Origin: Neoconidiobolus thromboides FSU 785
Lineage: Eukaryota > Entomophthoromycota > Entomophthoromycetes > Entomophthorales > Neoconidiobolaceae
Direction: 5' to 3'
DNA: 64,000 bases
NCBI GenBank assembly: GCA_025603075.1
Contig: MU626262.1
Span: forward strand, 124,001-188,000
A program made the translations under genes and the position numbers. Under the pieces are notes generated by a model that was not told the DNA's origin, did no database searches, and was given only the letters and a program-made list of their open reading frames with translations. Every line of letters starts with the position of its first letter. The stretch's first letter is position 1. Of this stretch, positions 45,840 to 57,805 are shown one piece after another.

Positions 45840-46860
45840 TCAGGAAAGATGTTCTGGGAAATGAGATGGCTCATCATATAGAATAGGAATATAATGCTGG
45901 ATTTCTTGAATTCTGTCACTTTGATTAAGTATTATATGATTGAATAAAACGCAGCAGTGATCAATTGAAATTCTACGATCAGGGATAGGGGCTAACATCG
46001 ATGTTAATAAACGGTAAAATGGTGACGCTCCTTGATGACCAAGATGCTTAAATGCTAATGTTTGAAGATACCGTCTAAAGTTAGGGTCATTATTCTCGGC
46101 ATAATCCCATGGCACAGATCCGGTCAAAAGAGAATAGATCAAAATGCCAGCTCCCCATATATCCTGAGCATTAAAATCTTTAATATATAATCTATCGTTG
46201 ACAAATTCAGGTGAACAAAAAGGATCACTCTTTTTTAAATAATAGGAGGGAGTTGCAGTAGCCTCATGTGATCTCATGGCAAAATCAAAATTGCTTAGTT
46301 TTAATACACCATCGGAAGTCATAACTATGCTTTCTAAATTTATATTCAAGTGAACTATACCCTTATTTTTTAAAAATAACAACCCACTTAACAAATCGGA
46401 TATAAATCCTGTACATGTTTCCGGCGTAACATACCCTTGATCTATCATACCTCTCCCATCAAAGTAGACACCATCAGTTATAACGTAATATAGCTCGTAA
46501 GCGTGACATAAATCGATGGGCTTAAGTATATTCCTATGGTCCAAGTTACTACTTAAAAATATTTCGTCTCTTATCCTTTTAAGATATATTTGCTCCTCTT
46601 CAAACATGCTTACTTTTCGAAATATTTTCAATGTTTTGACCTAAATATAAGTTAATTAAAGACTATAAAGCTAATAATCTATTTACTTGATTAGTAGATT
46701 TCATCCGTACGTTATATTTCAAACTACCAGGGCAAGCATCTAATAGAGGAGAAAGCACCTCAAAGTTATCGAATAGAGGTTTAGCTTCCACATCCAATAT
46801 TTTCCTTGACTTCTTCTTTCTTTTAAAGATTTTAGCTAAAGACTCTCTAAACCCAGGCAT
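45840..46860 (-). CDS. Predicted pseudokinase (CAMK/SNF1-like fold, catalytic residues lost)
   Basis: Two exons (46860-46687 and 46640-45840, 46-bp intron, phase 0) give 324 residues. The fold of a Ser/Thr kinase is recognisable: a likely beta3 lysine (VKTLKIFRK, Lys63), helix C glutamate (RDEIFLSSNLDHRNIL), SPEF for APE, DIWGAGILIYSLLTGSVPWD, and a C-lobe arginine (PDRRISIDH). Catalytic motifs are replaced. HRDLKPEN reads HLNINLES (155-162), so the catalytic Asp, the Lys and the Mg-binding Asn are gone. DFG reads NFD (175-177). The glycine loop is also not recognisable. This predicts a phosphotransfer-dead regulator or scaffold. The N-terminus is very basic (KIFKRKKKSRK). Reading frame and C-lobe are intact, so it is not a simple pseudogene. 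Confidence 0.85.
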
Positions 46861-48768
46861 ATTGTTTGATTAATTAAAGAAAGATTAATTGTTTAAATAC
46901 TTTGTTCAAGCCATTTTAAATCGGTTTAACCTAAAATTCTATTTTTTTTCCTTTTTTGGTTCCTCTCCTAATTAACCCTTTCGAATTTCAATGGTTAGCT
47001 TAAAATCCATTTTTGATTAAACTCATAAAATACTCCAATCATACTATTGCATATGATCCACTATAACATACTGCCAATCAATTACTTATACTTATGCCCA
47101 GCTTAAAAGAATTTCCTACTTTTAAAGGTGTTTTGTTTAACTCATACATTAACTTGTATATTACTGTTAAATATGATATAGTAAAACAAAGACGATATAC
47201 AAAAAATATGAATAAGAGTTAAACTCAACTCCTTTAATTACATAATTCATGTTTTATGGGCATATTAGTAAGTCAAACTTTAATTAATTTATTTCTCGAG
47301 TTTATAAATGCCAACTTTTACTGTCTTCCTTTTTTAAAGAATTAAATATCCCTGGGTTGGTTTCATCAATGACTTTTTTTTGCTAAACTTGAAACTTAAT
47401 GAATTTCGTAGTTCCCATTTAAAGTAGATGTAAGAGTTAATACATTCCATAATATGGGAATCGTTGCTATTTTAAGCTATACCATCAAAATAATTCTTAA
47501 TAATATTAAAAATCTAAGTTTTGTTATAAAATTATTCATACTTACTACTTTTATTATGAATTGCAATTACTAATCCATTTTACCAGGCTCTTACTTTATA
47601 TCCAAGATCAGTACCATAACTTCAAGTCTTTATTATTAATTATCTTCTTCACCCCTTTTCATTAATATATTAATAGAATCTATTAACTAACCCTCAAAAT
47701 TTTGTTTATTTCCTTACTTTGTTCCTTTATCTTCAATTTCGGGTTATTCAAGCTCTTCCGAAAAATATAATGCTAGTAAATAAATTAAATCAAGTTTATA
47801 AATTATAGATCGATGTTGAATAGAGCATATAATGAAGTATACATTAAACTTCCAGGTATAAAAATAAAGAAGCTTGAACTTAATGTTTAAATTAGAATTT
47901 TGGTTTAAAACTATGTTTGGATTTAAGCTTTTAGATCTGATTATTACGTGTTAGTTCAATCAAATATTAGATTTGCATATTTATATATTACATTTTGTAG
48001 CATTTATTATAAATTTATTAGCTCAACTTGATTAGACTATTAGTTTAAGAATTATCTGGTTACAATTTTCGAAAAAAATTGCTTGAATTAGGTAGTGTAA
48101 AAATCGAAAGCAATTGTACAATGTGTATCTTGAATAATTATAAGTTACAAGTATTATCAAATATTCTTAAATTTTACCAGGGGTCTCTTTAAATGTTTTA
48201 TTTTAGCTATTAGAAAGTATGAATCTTTGATTGCTGTACAAAAACCGATGTGAGCTTATTTTTTTATTCATAGTTTCTAATAGCCTTTTCAAATTTACAC
48301 ACTATAAAAAATAAAAACTAAGAAACAACATTCTCATGTTTTATATTTCCGAAGGAACAAATAAACTTACAAATAAAGCATCAAAAGTAAAATAAAAGTG
48401 TTGATGAGAAAAGAAATAAGCTTTGTTTTACTGTTTTGTTTATACTCTTTTTAATAAAACTATGAAAATTAAAAAACTAATGTTTGAACTTGTTTTTTAT
48501 TTGACTTTATTTTAAAGCGAATAAAAGACAAAAACTAGAATAAAATAAAAAAACTATTTTTAAGTAAAAAATCCATCAATGAATTTTAATAAACATTTCT
48601 ATTACAATAAGCAAAAGAATTAAAAGCTATCAAAAACACCTTCGCTTTATAACAAATTTAAAAACTAGAAAAAATTGCTATCAAAGATTATTTAAATAAA
48701 TAAATAATATACAAGTATAACTGCTATTTTTTTAACCAAAAATTAAGACTTGATTTTTAGCAAATTAG

Positions 48769-48875
48769 TATTTGGGGTTGTTTTTTGGTTTTATCACTTT
48801 TTCTATTTTTTTAAGTGCTATTTGAGTGGAAAGGTTATTAGTAAGATCCTTAAACAAAAAAACACATCCCCATTT
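48769..48875 (+). mobile_element. MITE-like inverted-repeat element, copy 10
   Basis: Starts TATTTGGGGTTG, contains TTAAGTGCTATTTGAGTGG and AAGGTTATTAGTAAG, and ends ACATCCCCATTTA. Interior well kept. Confidence 0.8.
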
Positions 48876-49195
48876 AATATAATCAAAGTTGATTCATTTT
48901 TAACATTTGAATGTTCTCTATAGTTTATCAAGTGTCCTTTTTGAGCTTTGAGAGGAAATTTAAGGTACCTTTCTATTGTGGTATTTTTATAATCTATTTG
49001 CAACTAAATTAAAATATTGATAACTTTAAAAATCTATTAGTTTTTTTTGAAGATGTTAATTTAACTTCAATAGTTTACTTGATTCAACTACCTCCCGAAG
49101 CACTACTCCATATTTGGGTATCCTTATACAAAGTGGAATTTCAAGTCATCGAATATAGCTTGCTTCAATACAAAGGTGATATGATATAATAGGGC

Positions 49196-49426
49196 ACAGA
49201 TGTTTAGCTTCAAATGTACAATATTTTCTCCAAATTTAATTTAGGTGTGAATAATCATTTTCATTTTGTATTTGATAAATATAATAATAGAATAATAGAA
49301 TAATAGAATATAATAATAATAGAAAGAAACATTATAAATAAATTTAGCAGACACAAAATGTAAATGCTAACCCTTGGATAAATTGAATTTGGAGAGAATA
49401 TTGTACATTTGAAACTAAACAGCTGT
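49196..49426. mobile_element. Foldback element with about 48-bp inverted arms
   Basis: Arm 1 (49196-49243) contains GTTTAGCTTCAAATGTACAA and TATTTTCTCCAAATTTAATT. Arm 2 (49379-49426) is its near-perfect reverse complement (AATTTGGAGAGAATATTGTA, CATTTGAAACTAAAC). Only a handful of mismatches occur across the arms. The loop of about 135 bp holds a simple AATAATAG-type repeat (about 49281-49320). The sequence is unrelated to the 105-bp element. It has no coding capacity, and only this copy is seen in the window. Confidence 0.8.
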
Positions 49427-50985
49427 ATTTCTTACCAATTATTTAGTTTTCTATTCCTCCTCATTTCACTTACCTCATACTCTTTACCTCTTTATTATTT
49501 AATTTAGCAGCTACTTTTTTCTCTAAAATAAAACATTTGAGTCTCCTCTTATATATTTTAAAAATGTTGAACTATCTTACTGAGCGTTAATTGTCAAAAA
49601 AAAAAGAAATCAATGTGAAATGAACTATTTAATAAGAAATGTTAAAAATTAAAAGATAAGATAGTACAAAAATGGTATTATATTTTTAACTGATGGTTCA
49701 ATGACCTAGAATGTTAACATATGAGCTTGTATATTTATCTTTGTTAATAAGAATCTAGATGTTTATTTTGTTTAGTTTCAATAGATAGCTCGAATTTTTG
49801 TAACTAAAAATAAAGAACTATTAATATTAAATAATTTGAAAAAGCTCGGTTAAACATCAAGAATAAAGTAGGATTAGATTAGCAAAGATTAAGCAAGCTT
49901 TTACTTATAGTTTGACGAATAGAGATGCCATAAAACTAGTATTTTCAGAAATATAATAGATAGGGCTTTATCAAAAGAGAGTATATCAGTTACAGAAGCT
50001 CTATTTGATAAAACACAATAATAAGAGAAATTAATTTGATAATGAACATAACGCCTTTTAGGGTAAAATAAATAGGGGTTTCGGACCAAATAAATCCTCT
50101 TAGCAAATTAGACTATTAATGTAAAATTAAACGCGATATTTATAGTACATGAAGGCTAATATAATATAAATTTTATTATAAATAACAAATTAATATATTT
50201 AATATAACTATAATGACAACATGCTACTAGGATAGTTTCACTATAAAAGTCAGTAATAAATATATTCGCTTTATTATTGTATAACTAGTATCAAGTATTT
50301 GCGAACTAGTGAATTTTTAATAATTTTATTCTTGTAATTAGTAAAGAAATTGTAAATTTCACTTTTCTATTAGCCGGTATTGATTTATCTGCTTATTGTT
50401 ACTATTAAGTTTTTAAATAGCTGCTTCTATTTATCATTATTCTCTCAATTAATAATAGATTATAAAGCATAAGTAAAATTTTGGTATATAATATATTATA
50501 TATAGCATTCATCTGTTGCTATTAAGTAGATAATATTTTTCAGATAATGAATTTAGTAAAATTGAATTTTATATCCCTTATCTTATCCAACAATAGTTTG
50601 TTTTTGAATATAAAAACTTAATAAGGGAATAGTTGCAATCACTAATTGGTGGATGGGAAAAAAATGATTTAGATTTTAAGGCGTGAATACCCAAATAAAG
50701 GATCGAAAAGCTTACTACGTCAAGCTAGGCTAAAAATTACATCAAATTATCTCAAAAGAATAAATCATTGGAAAAGGTGCGATATCATTGAATAATTATT
50801 AGTGATTGCAAATAATGATAATAAAAGTATAAAAACAAAAGGATAGTAATAATTAAATAAAGTTTTTGAATTGAATCCAATTTTTTTATTTTTTGTACTT
50901 AAAATACTTATTGTAAGATATACCTTTATTTACTTATATCTTTTATTAACCTTACTTTTAGTCTCCGTTTATAAATTATTAAAAA

Positions 50986-53423
50986 ATGAATGGTCATTCT
51001 ACTGTAAGAGATACAAAGGAACCGATTTTATTTGAGATATCTTGGGAAGTAGCAAATAAAGGTAATTATCTGATTAACAGCTTAAAACAGTTTAATAATA
51101 TGTATCTAGTTGGTGGTATTTATACTGTTATAAAAACAAAAGTACCTGTAACTGTAAAAGAGTATGGAGATCGCTATTGTTTAATAGGTCCTTTAAACCA
51201 ACGTATGGCAAACTTGGAGGTTGAAGAAATGGAACCACATAACGACCAAATGCGCCAAGCTATTCAAGGTCTTCAATCAAGAGGATTCAAAGTCAAGTTC
51301 GGTAGATGGCTTATTGAAGGTGCACCTTATGTTTTGTTATTTGATATCGGTTCTGCCTTTCATTATATGAATCAATGGAAGGGAGAGCTATGGTCTATTG
51401 CAGGTATTCCATCACCAGCTAATGATACAGAAACCAATGATGCTGTTGTCTTTGGTTATATGGTATCACAATTTCTTCAAGATGTAAGTATTATACCTTA
51501 TTTACTCTATTTAATAGTAATAGTTTAAATTTAGTTTGTAAATTTACAAAGAGAAAAAGCTATTATTGCTCATTTCCACGAATGGCAAGTTGGTGTTGGT
51601 TTAGTTCTCTGTTTAAAAAGAGAATTAGATTTAGCTACTATTTTTACTACCCACGCAACACTTTTGGGTCGTTATTTATGTGCTGGTGATGTCGATTTTT
51701 ATAATTGTCTTACTTCTGTTGATGTCGATCATGAAGCCGGTAAAAGAGGAATCTACCACCGTTATTGTTTAGAACGTGCAGCTGCTCATTGTGCTGACGT
51801 TTTTACCACAGTTTCACATATTACTGCATTTGAATCTGAACATCTATTGAAAAGAAAACCAGGTATTTTTGATACAGTTTTAAAACAACAACATTAACAT
51901 TTAATTTAGATGGTGTGGTACCAAATGGTCTCAATGTAGTTAAATTTAGGTAAATATAATTTCATGTAACTCTGGCACATATTAAACGTTTATTAGTGCT
52001 ATCCATGAATTCCAAAATCTTCATGCAAAAGCTAAAGAAAAGATTCATGACTTTATTCGTGGACATTTTTATGGACATTATGATTTTGACCTTGATAACA
52101 CAGTTTATCTTTTTACTGCTGGAAGATACGAATATCGTAATAAGGGAGTCGATATGTTTATCGAATCTTTAGCTCGTAGGCTTCTTATATTAATTTTTTT
52201 GTAAAATAGGCTAATTATTATAGGTCTTAATCATAGACTAAAAGAAAAGAACTCAGATATCACTGTCGTTGCATTTGTAATTATGCCAGCAAAGACTAAT
52301 TCTTTTACTGTTGAAACTCTTAAGGGACATGCTGTGGTAAAGCAACTTAAGGATACTGTAACTGAAATTCAAGATCGTATTGGTAAACGTATTTTTGAAC
52401 AAGCAGCTAGGTAATTAAATTATAAAGTCAACACATTCGTTATTAAATTAGTTTATTAGAGGTGTTGAACCAAGCGAAGAAGATTTACTCTCAGATCAAG
52501 AAAAAATATTGCTACGTAGACGTATTTTTGCTTTGAAAAGACACACACTTCCACCAGTAGTTACACATAATATGGAAGATGATCATAAGGATCCAGTTTT
52601 AAATCAAATCAGACGTTTATCTTTATTTAATTATCCCGCAGATCGCGTTAAAGTTGTTTTCCATCCTGAATTTTTAAACTCAAATAATCCAGTGCTTGCT
52701 TTGGATTATGAAGAGTTTGTAAGAGGATGTCATCTTGGTGTTTTCCCATCTTACTATGAACCTTGGTAAATATTATTAAAAGCAACTATTTAACAAAACA
52801 ATTAATTTATTTTTAGGGGATATACACCTGCAGAATGTACTGTAATGGGAGTACCAAGTATTACTACTAATTTATCTGGGTTTGGGTGCTTTATGGAAGA
52901 TAATATAGAAAATCCAAAAGATTACGGTATTTACATCGTTGATCGTCGTATGAAATCGGTTGATGAATCCATTGAGCAATTAACTGAGCATATGTTAGAT
53001 TTCTGTTTGAAATCAAGACGTCAACGTATCAATCAACGTAATCGTACCGAACGTTTATCTGACCTTTTAGACTGGAAACGAATGGGAGTAGAATATATGA
53101 AAGCTCGTCAACTTGCTCTCCGTCGAGTATATCCTAATGCATTTACTAACGATGAGGACGATTTTGTTGATGACAGTACTCATGTACCTAAAATTCCTAG
53201 ACCTCTTTCAGCACCTGGCTCACCTAAACCAAGAGGAGAAAAGAATGTACATGAATTCCCACTTACTATGGATAATCTTACGATATATGACTCAAATGGT
53301 CAAGGAATTCATGACGTACATTTCCGTGAGTATGATGAAGATGACGGTAGACCACCCATCCCTATCAAACTTAAATCACGTAATCCATCTGTAGAAGATC
53401 TTACTTTGCAAGGAAGATTTTAA
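50986..53423 (+). CDS. GSY1: Glycogen synthase (GT3 family)
   Basis: Transfers glucose from UDP-glucose to growing glycogen chains. Seven exons (50986-51483, 51535-51862, 51911-51950, 51997-52175, 52224-52410, 52460-52765, 52817-53423) give 714 residues, close to yeast Gsy2 (705). Evidence: [11 protein letters not shown] at the N-terminus with [42 protein letters not shown], the acceptor-loop segment [15 protein letters not shown] (restored across an intron), [55 protein letters not shown] and the C-terminal arginine-rich regulatory helix ([17 protein letters not shown]), which binds glucose-6-phosphate in the yeast enzyme. The tail carries serine/proline sites ([13 protein letters not shown]), consistent with inhibitory phosphorylation as in the family. 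The third exon is only 40 nt. Confidence 0.96.
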
Positions 53424-53948
53424 ATTGAACTAAGAGATAATTTAAATTAAGAATCAATTTTACTATATAATGATCTATTTTTTAAAGAGTTTGTAAGTTG
53501 CTATTCTAACACTAAATAAAATTACACTATTTTTTGAAGTTGGGAATCATTTTTAAAGTTTATTATTGTATTATACAAAGCATGTATTAATTCATATAGT
53601 AGAAATTTTATAGTTATTGTGTGTATTACTCATACGGATCATCCATGATATAATTTAATATTATGTTTTGATTAAATTCAAGTGGCAATAGTTAAAAAAA
53701 AAAATCGAAGTTAGCTATTAAAACAGCCAATTTACTTTTAGTATGATATAATAATTCTTAAACACAATAAATAAGAACCTCATAGTTAAAAAATAATGAG
53801 AAACAAATTGAACTAGCTTACAAAAATGATCTCATAGCTCACTTTTAAAATTGCAAAAAAATTACTCCACAAAAACTCGAACAAATAATAAATTACAAAA
53901 TGTATCAACTTAACTTTCAATTTTAAACAACATTAATTTACACAAAAA
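53424..53948. other. Intergenic region between glycogen synthase and C2 gene
   Basis: 525 bp, AT-rich. 3' flank of the glycogen synthase gene and upstream region of the C2 gene. No feature recognised. Confidence 0.45.
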
Positions 53949-54379
53949 ATGGTAACCATAGGCGTATTAGAGATCACCGCTGTTTCGGGAAGAAATTTGA
54001 AGAATTGTGAAACGTTTAGTAAGCAGGATCCTTACTTAACTTACAAATTAGGTGAGAGTAAAGCACGTACTAAAACAGTTAGAAATGGTGGAACAAATCC
54101 ACAATTTGATGATACAGTTAGTTTAAAAGTAGATAACAATGGTGGTTTAAAGTTAAGGGTTCGAGCATACGATGATGATCTTATTGGTAAAGATACTATT
54201 GGAGAAGCTATTATTGATATTACTAAGGCAATCCAGCAAGGAGATTTTGACGGTAAGTTTAGTTAATAGTGAGATTAGATAGTCATTTTAATGTAGTTTA
54301 ATTAGCTTGGTTTCCAATCTATAACCAAAATAAGGTATCTGGAGAACTTTATTTAGAACTCACGTTTAAAAGGCATTAA
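53949..54379 (+). CDS. Small single-C2-domain protein
   Basis: Two exons (53949-54252, 54306-54379) give 125 residues made almost entirely of one C2 domain. Seen: GVLEITAVSGRNLKNCETFS, KQDPYLTYKLGESKARTKTV, NPQFDDTVSLKV, LRVRAYDDDLIGKDTIGEA and AWFPIYNQNKVSGELYLELT. The first Ca2+-binding loop keeps a canonical Asp (KQDPY) and the second has DDDLIGKD, so calcium-dependent phospholipid binding is plausible. Small free-standing C2 proteins occur in fungi and plants; specific function is unknown. The second exon supplies the last two strands, and the first exon alone would end prematurely at an in-frame stop. It converges on SHE9, with stops 77 bp apart. Confidence 0.88.
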
Positions 54380-54456
54380 CTAATTATAAATAATAAATAA
54401 TTAAAACTTAATCTTATTAAAGTGTATTAAAACTCTAATTATTTTTTATTTAAAAA

Positions 54457-55878
54457 TTAAAACATTGATTTTAATAAAAAGGAAGCAACTGCTCCAGCTA
54501 ATGCTGATCCAATCGAAAGATACATTTGCTCTGTCGTTAAGTTGAACGTATTATTAGTTGATTTATTTGTATTAATATTATTGTCCATTATTTTTTGTTC
54601 ATTCAATAAATCTGATACCAATTGAGCTAATTCCTGTTCGTAGCTCTTCTCAGTCTTATCTTGATTACTGTAATTTAATAAATGGTTTTGTATCGATTCA
54701 ATTTTCGGTGCTAATGATCTATAATCTTCTTTTTGTTGCTGAATCTGTTCAACCAATGGAGCTATCATTGAATTTATGTTTTCCTTTTCATTTTCCCATT
54801 GTTTACTAAACTTTTCATTTACTTTATTGACCAACTTTTCCCTTTTTCTAGGTTCAAAGATGGTATGAACGGATATAAACAAAAGCATATTAATAATAAT
54901 TAACGCCAATGTCCAATAAGTTGATACACCTCGGATTTTATCACTCCATAACTGTTCTTCATGATAACGAGTACGGATATCCGACACCAACTTAGCATAC
55001 AGCTGTTCCACTTTTTCTTCATTTTCTTTGCAATCCAGCTTTAGCTGAGATTCGAGACTTTCATTATTATGCTCTTCTCTATAAAGTTGAGTAAACTGAG
55101 TGACATCTTTATCATTCCATAAATGTTTTCTCTGTAAAAGTTCATTGATATCTCGTTGTCCCATAGCTCTCTTTTCTACTTGCTGTTGATAGCTCTCTTT
55201 AGATTGTCTTAAACTTAGCCTTGCCTCTTCAAACTGTTTTGCTGTAGTTTCAATCATTAGTTTTAATTTCTCAATTTCAGCATAACCAGTAGCATCATTA
55301 ATTGCTTTTGAGGTCGAACTTAGAAATTGTTTTGGGTCTTCAGCCACCTTTTTCCACTCTATCTTTTTGAACGGCTCAAGTTTAGATTTAACACTTTTAT
55401 TTATTTTAATCATGTTTTGTATTAATTGTTCATAAATTTTTTTAGTGTCTATGTTGTATTTGTTTCCCTCGGTTGACTCATTAACTTTCTTTTCATTTAT
55501 TATAGGGAGATCTTTAATATGACTGTTGAGTTCATTTGGAATAGGATCATTTAAAAATACTTTATTTGAATTTAAATCAATCAGAACTTCCTCCCTTTCA
55601 TTTGTATTTTTCTCATTTGTTTTGGATGATCCTTCAGATGTATCTTTCTTATTTTCGCCATCCTTGATTTTTTCTTTTTCTTTTACATTATCCCTTAATA
55701 TAGTTTCCAAATCCTTACCTTGAAAAAACGAGGATGCACCCAGATCCCTCCTCTTGCCATCTTGTTCAAATACTGTGTCTCTAGTTGAAAAACTTTTATA
55801 TAAGTGTCTTAAACTGATGCCTCTTATACAGCTACTCGTTATGTTACTTTGGAATCTTATCAATTTAGTTTTGATCAT
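54457..55878 (-). CDS. SHE9: Mitochondrial inner-membrane protein She9/Mdm33
   Basis: 473 residues, intronless. In yeast She9/Mdm33 is a matrix-facing coiled-coil inner-membrane protein that influences mitochondrial morphology. Seen here: basic N-terminal presequence (MIKTKLIRFQSNITSSCIRG), acidic/lysine-rich linker (about 60-150), and the conserved family core AKQFEEARLSLRQSKESYQQ, GQRDINELLQRKHLWNDKDV, TQFTQLYREEHNNES and RYHEEQLWSDKIRGVSTYWT. A transmembrane helix follows (LALIIINMLLFISVHTIF) with EPRKREKLV right after it. A second coiled coil comes next, and a second hydrophobic segment lies at the extreme C-terminus (LSIGSALAGAVASFLLKSMF), fitting two-pass topology. Confidence 0.93.
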   Translation of the reverse strand: MIKTKLIRFQSNITSSCIRGISLRHLYKSFSTRDTVFEQDGKRRDLGASSFFQGKDLETILRDNVKEKEKIKDGENKKDTSEGSSKTNEKNTNEREEVLIDLNSNKVFLNDPIPNELNSHIKDLPIINEKKVNESTEGNKYNIDTKKIYEQLIQNMIKINKSVKSKLEPFKKIEWKKVAEDPKQFLSSTSKAINDATGYAEIEKLKLMIETTAKQFEEARLSLRQSKESYQQQVEKRAMGQRDINELLQRKHLWNDKDVTQFTQLYREEHNNESLESQLKLDCKENEEKVEQLYAKLVSDIRTRYHEEQLWSDKIRGVSTYWTLALIIINMLLFISVHTIFEPRKREKLVNKVNEKFSKQWENEKENINSMIAPLVEQIQQQKEDYRSLAPKIESIQNHLLNYSNQDKTEKSYEQELAQLVSDLLNEQKIMDNNINTNKSTNNTFNLTTEQMYLSIGSALAGAVASFLLKSMF

Positions 55879-56387
55879 TCTTTAATTTTAAACAATTCAA
55901 CTCAATTCAATTGCTATTGTCATTGGCTATGGCCCGAAAATTGAAATTCCTCGAATCTAATTTTGCAACTATTGGGGTTCAATTAAAGTTCCAGACTTTT
56001 GCAGCAATTGACTGATGATAGTATGAAAAAATAATCCAATCTATTGATTGATATGACTGAAACAAAATCATTGTAATAAAATATAGAGTCAACAGAGACA
56101 TCATTTAGAATTTATACTCATTTTATTAAAAACGGTCTTTTTATAAGTATATTATTATATAGATGAGAATGTTTTCTATTAAGGATTTGGCTAGAAATTT
56201 TAAACTGGATTGATTGAACAAAAAGTGAATCGAATGGAATACTGGAATATGTAAGATAGCCTTAAAAACTTTGAATTTTCTGCCAAATAAATATATTTTA
56301 GAAGGCAATTTAATTGGTTAAATAATTTTAAAAGAATATAAAAAAATTTATTCGAAGTAAAATTTTTACTTTTAATTTCTAGATAAA
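55879..56387. other. Divergent promoter region SHE9/FKBP
   Basis: 509 bp between two divergently transcribed genes, so it should hold both promoters. A minus frame at 56200-56394 is not convincing. Confidence 0.5.
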
Positions 56388-57805
56388 ATGTCATCTGAAT
56401 TTTTTGGTAAGTATCTAATTAAAATTCATAATATTTATCATTTAATATCTTATCCTAGGTGTTCAAATAAAGCCAAACAAGAAGTACACTAATGAACCAA
56501 GTTGGCCACTTGTTTTAACTATGGTAATTTTGAATTCTTTATTTTTAAACTTTAATTAAAAACAAATTAGGCCTCCTTTGGTCAAACTGTTGAAAAGGAT
56601 AGTCGTACTTGTGTAATCTTAAAAGTTGGGGAACATGAATTTACTATCTGTGTTTTAAAAGAAAACTCGGTTAGTTTAATAGTTTGTTATTTTTACGTAA
56701 TAGTAACCAGATATAGGCTGAAAGTCAACCAATGGAAGTACTCATTCCAAGTGATAAAGAGTTCTCATTACGTGTTTCTGGGCCAAAGTAACTTATTTTT
56801 AGTTCAAAATAATTACTAAGCTAAATTTTAAATAGTGAAGTTCATTTGACTGGTCATTATTTAGTTGATGAAGGTAATCCAGAAGAGGATGATGAGGATG
56901 AATATCCAAATTTCCTTGATATGGATCTCGATGAAGATGAAGAAAGTGAAGATGATGATTTCATGATCGACGACCTCTCTGAAGAAGAAGAAGAAAATAA
57001 TGAAGTTGGTTTTGTTGAAGGTAATTAGTATTTAGTTTAGCTTACTTATGTAAACAATTTATTTAGAAATTGTTGAGGAAGTAAAAGAAGAAAAGAAAGA
57101 ACCTCTTACTAATGCCCAAAAAAGAAAATTAAAGAAACAAAACGCTGCTAATGCTGTAGAAGCTGAAAAAGGTAGTTATTTATTAATAAGTGTTTATGTG
57201 AATCTAAACATTTTTGTATTAGCTAATGGAAAACGTAAGTCTGAAGAAGCTCCAGTCGCTGAAAGTAAAAAGAAAGAAAAGAAAGTAGCTGCTAAAGAAA
57301 CTCAGCTTAAGGAAGAGCCAAAAAAGAAGCAAGCTGCTAAAAAAGAAGAACCAAAAAAAGAGTCCAACGTAATCAATATATATATGTATTTTTAAAACAC
57401 AATAATATCTTTAGATTAAAAAATTACCCAATGGATTAGTTATAGAAGATAGAGTAATTGGAGATGGAGCTGAAGCTAAAAGTGGACAAAGAGTCAGCGT
57501 TCGTTATGTTGGAAAACTTACTTCTGGAAAGGTCTTTGATAGCAATAATACTGGAAAACCATTCCAATTCCGTTTAGGAGCTGGTGAAGTTATCAAAGGA
57601 TGGGATCAAGGTGTTGTTGGTATGAAAGTCAATGGTCAACGTAAATTGACTATTCCAGCTGCTCTTGCGTAAGTTTATGAAACTGTAAAAATTTTAATAC
57701 TAACTTTTACTTAGTTATGGTAAACGTGGTGCTCCACCAGATATTCCAGGAAATGCTACCCTTGAATTTGAAATTAAACTTCTTGATTCTAAAAAGAAAC
57801 ATTAA
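56388..57805 (+). CDS. FPR4: Nucleolar FKBP-type prolyl isomerase (Fpr3/Fpr4-like)
   Basis: Peptidyl-prolyl isomerase and histone chaperone of the nucleoplasmin-like FKBP class. Nine exons (56388-56406, 56459-56523, 56571-56669, 56717-56787, 56836-57020, 57067-57171, 57223-57368, 57415-57668, 57715-57805) give 344 residues; the first exon is only 19 nt (MSSEFF plus one base). Domain order: N-terminal nucleoplasmin-like fold (about 1-95, e.g. [12 protein letters not shown]), an acidic tract ([20 protein letters not shown]), a lysine/glutamate-rich region likely to act as nuclear/nucleolar signal ([23 protein letters not shown]), and a C-terminal FKBP domain from about residue 240 ([58 protein letters not shown]). 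The aromatic and aspartate residues of the FK506 pocket (Y, FD, W) are present. Mostly short introns. Confidence 0.96.

Larger units (their letters stand above)
46861..50985. other. Four-kilobase gene desert with two element types
   Basis: No convincing gene in over 4 kb. It contains an inverted-repeat element (48769-48875) and an unrelated foldback element (49196-49426). Minus-strand frames at 48818-49003 and 49901-50089 are short and unconvincing, and the first lies on the element. The last few hundred bases are the glycogen synthase upstream region. Confidence 0.6.

Noticed and set aside
45719..45919. 66-codon minus-strand ORF overlapping the pseudokinase end
   Set aside because: It is another frame of the kinase C-terminus and its 3' flank.
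49901..50089. 62-codon minus-strand ORF
   Set aside because: No recognisable domain, AT-biased codons and no splice continuation; likely chance.
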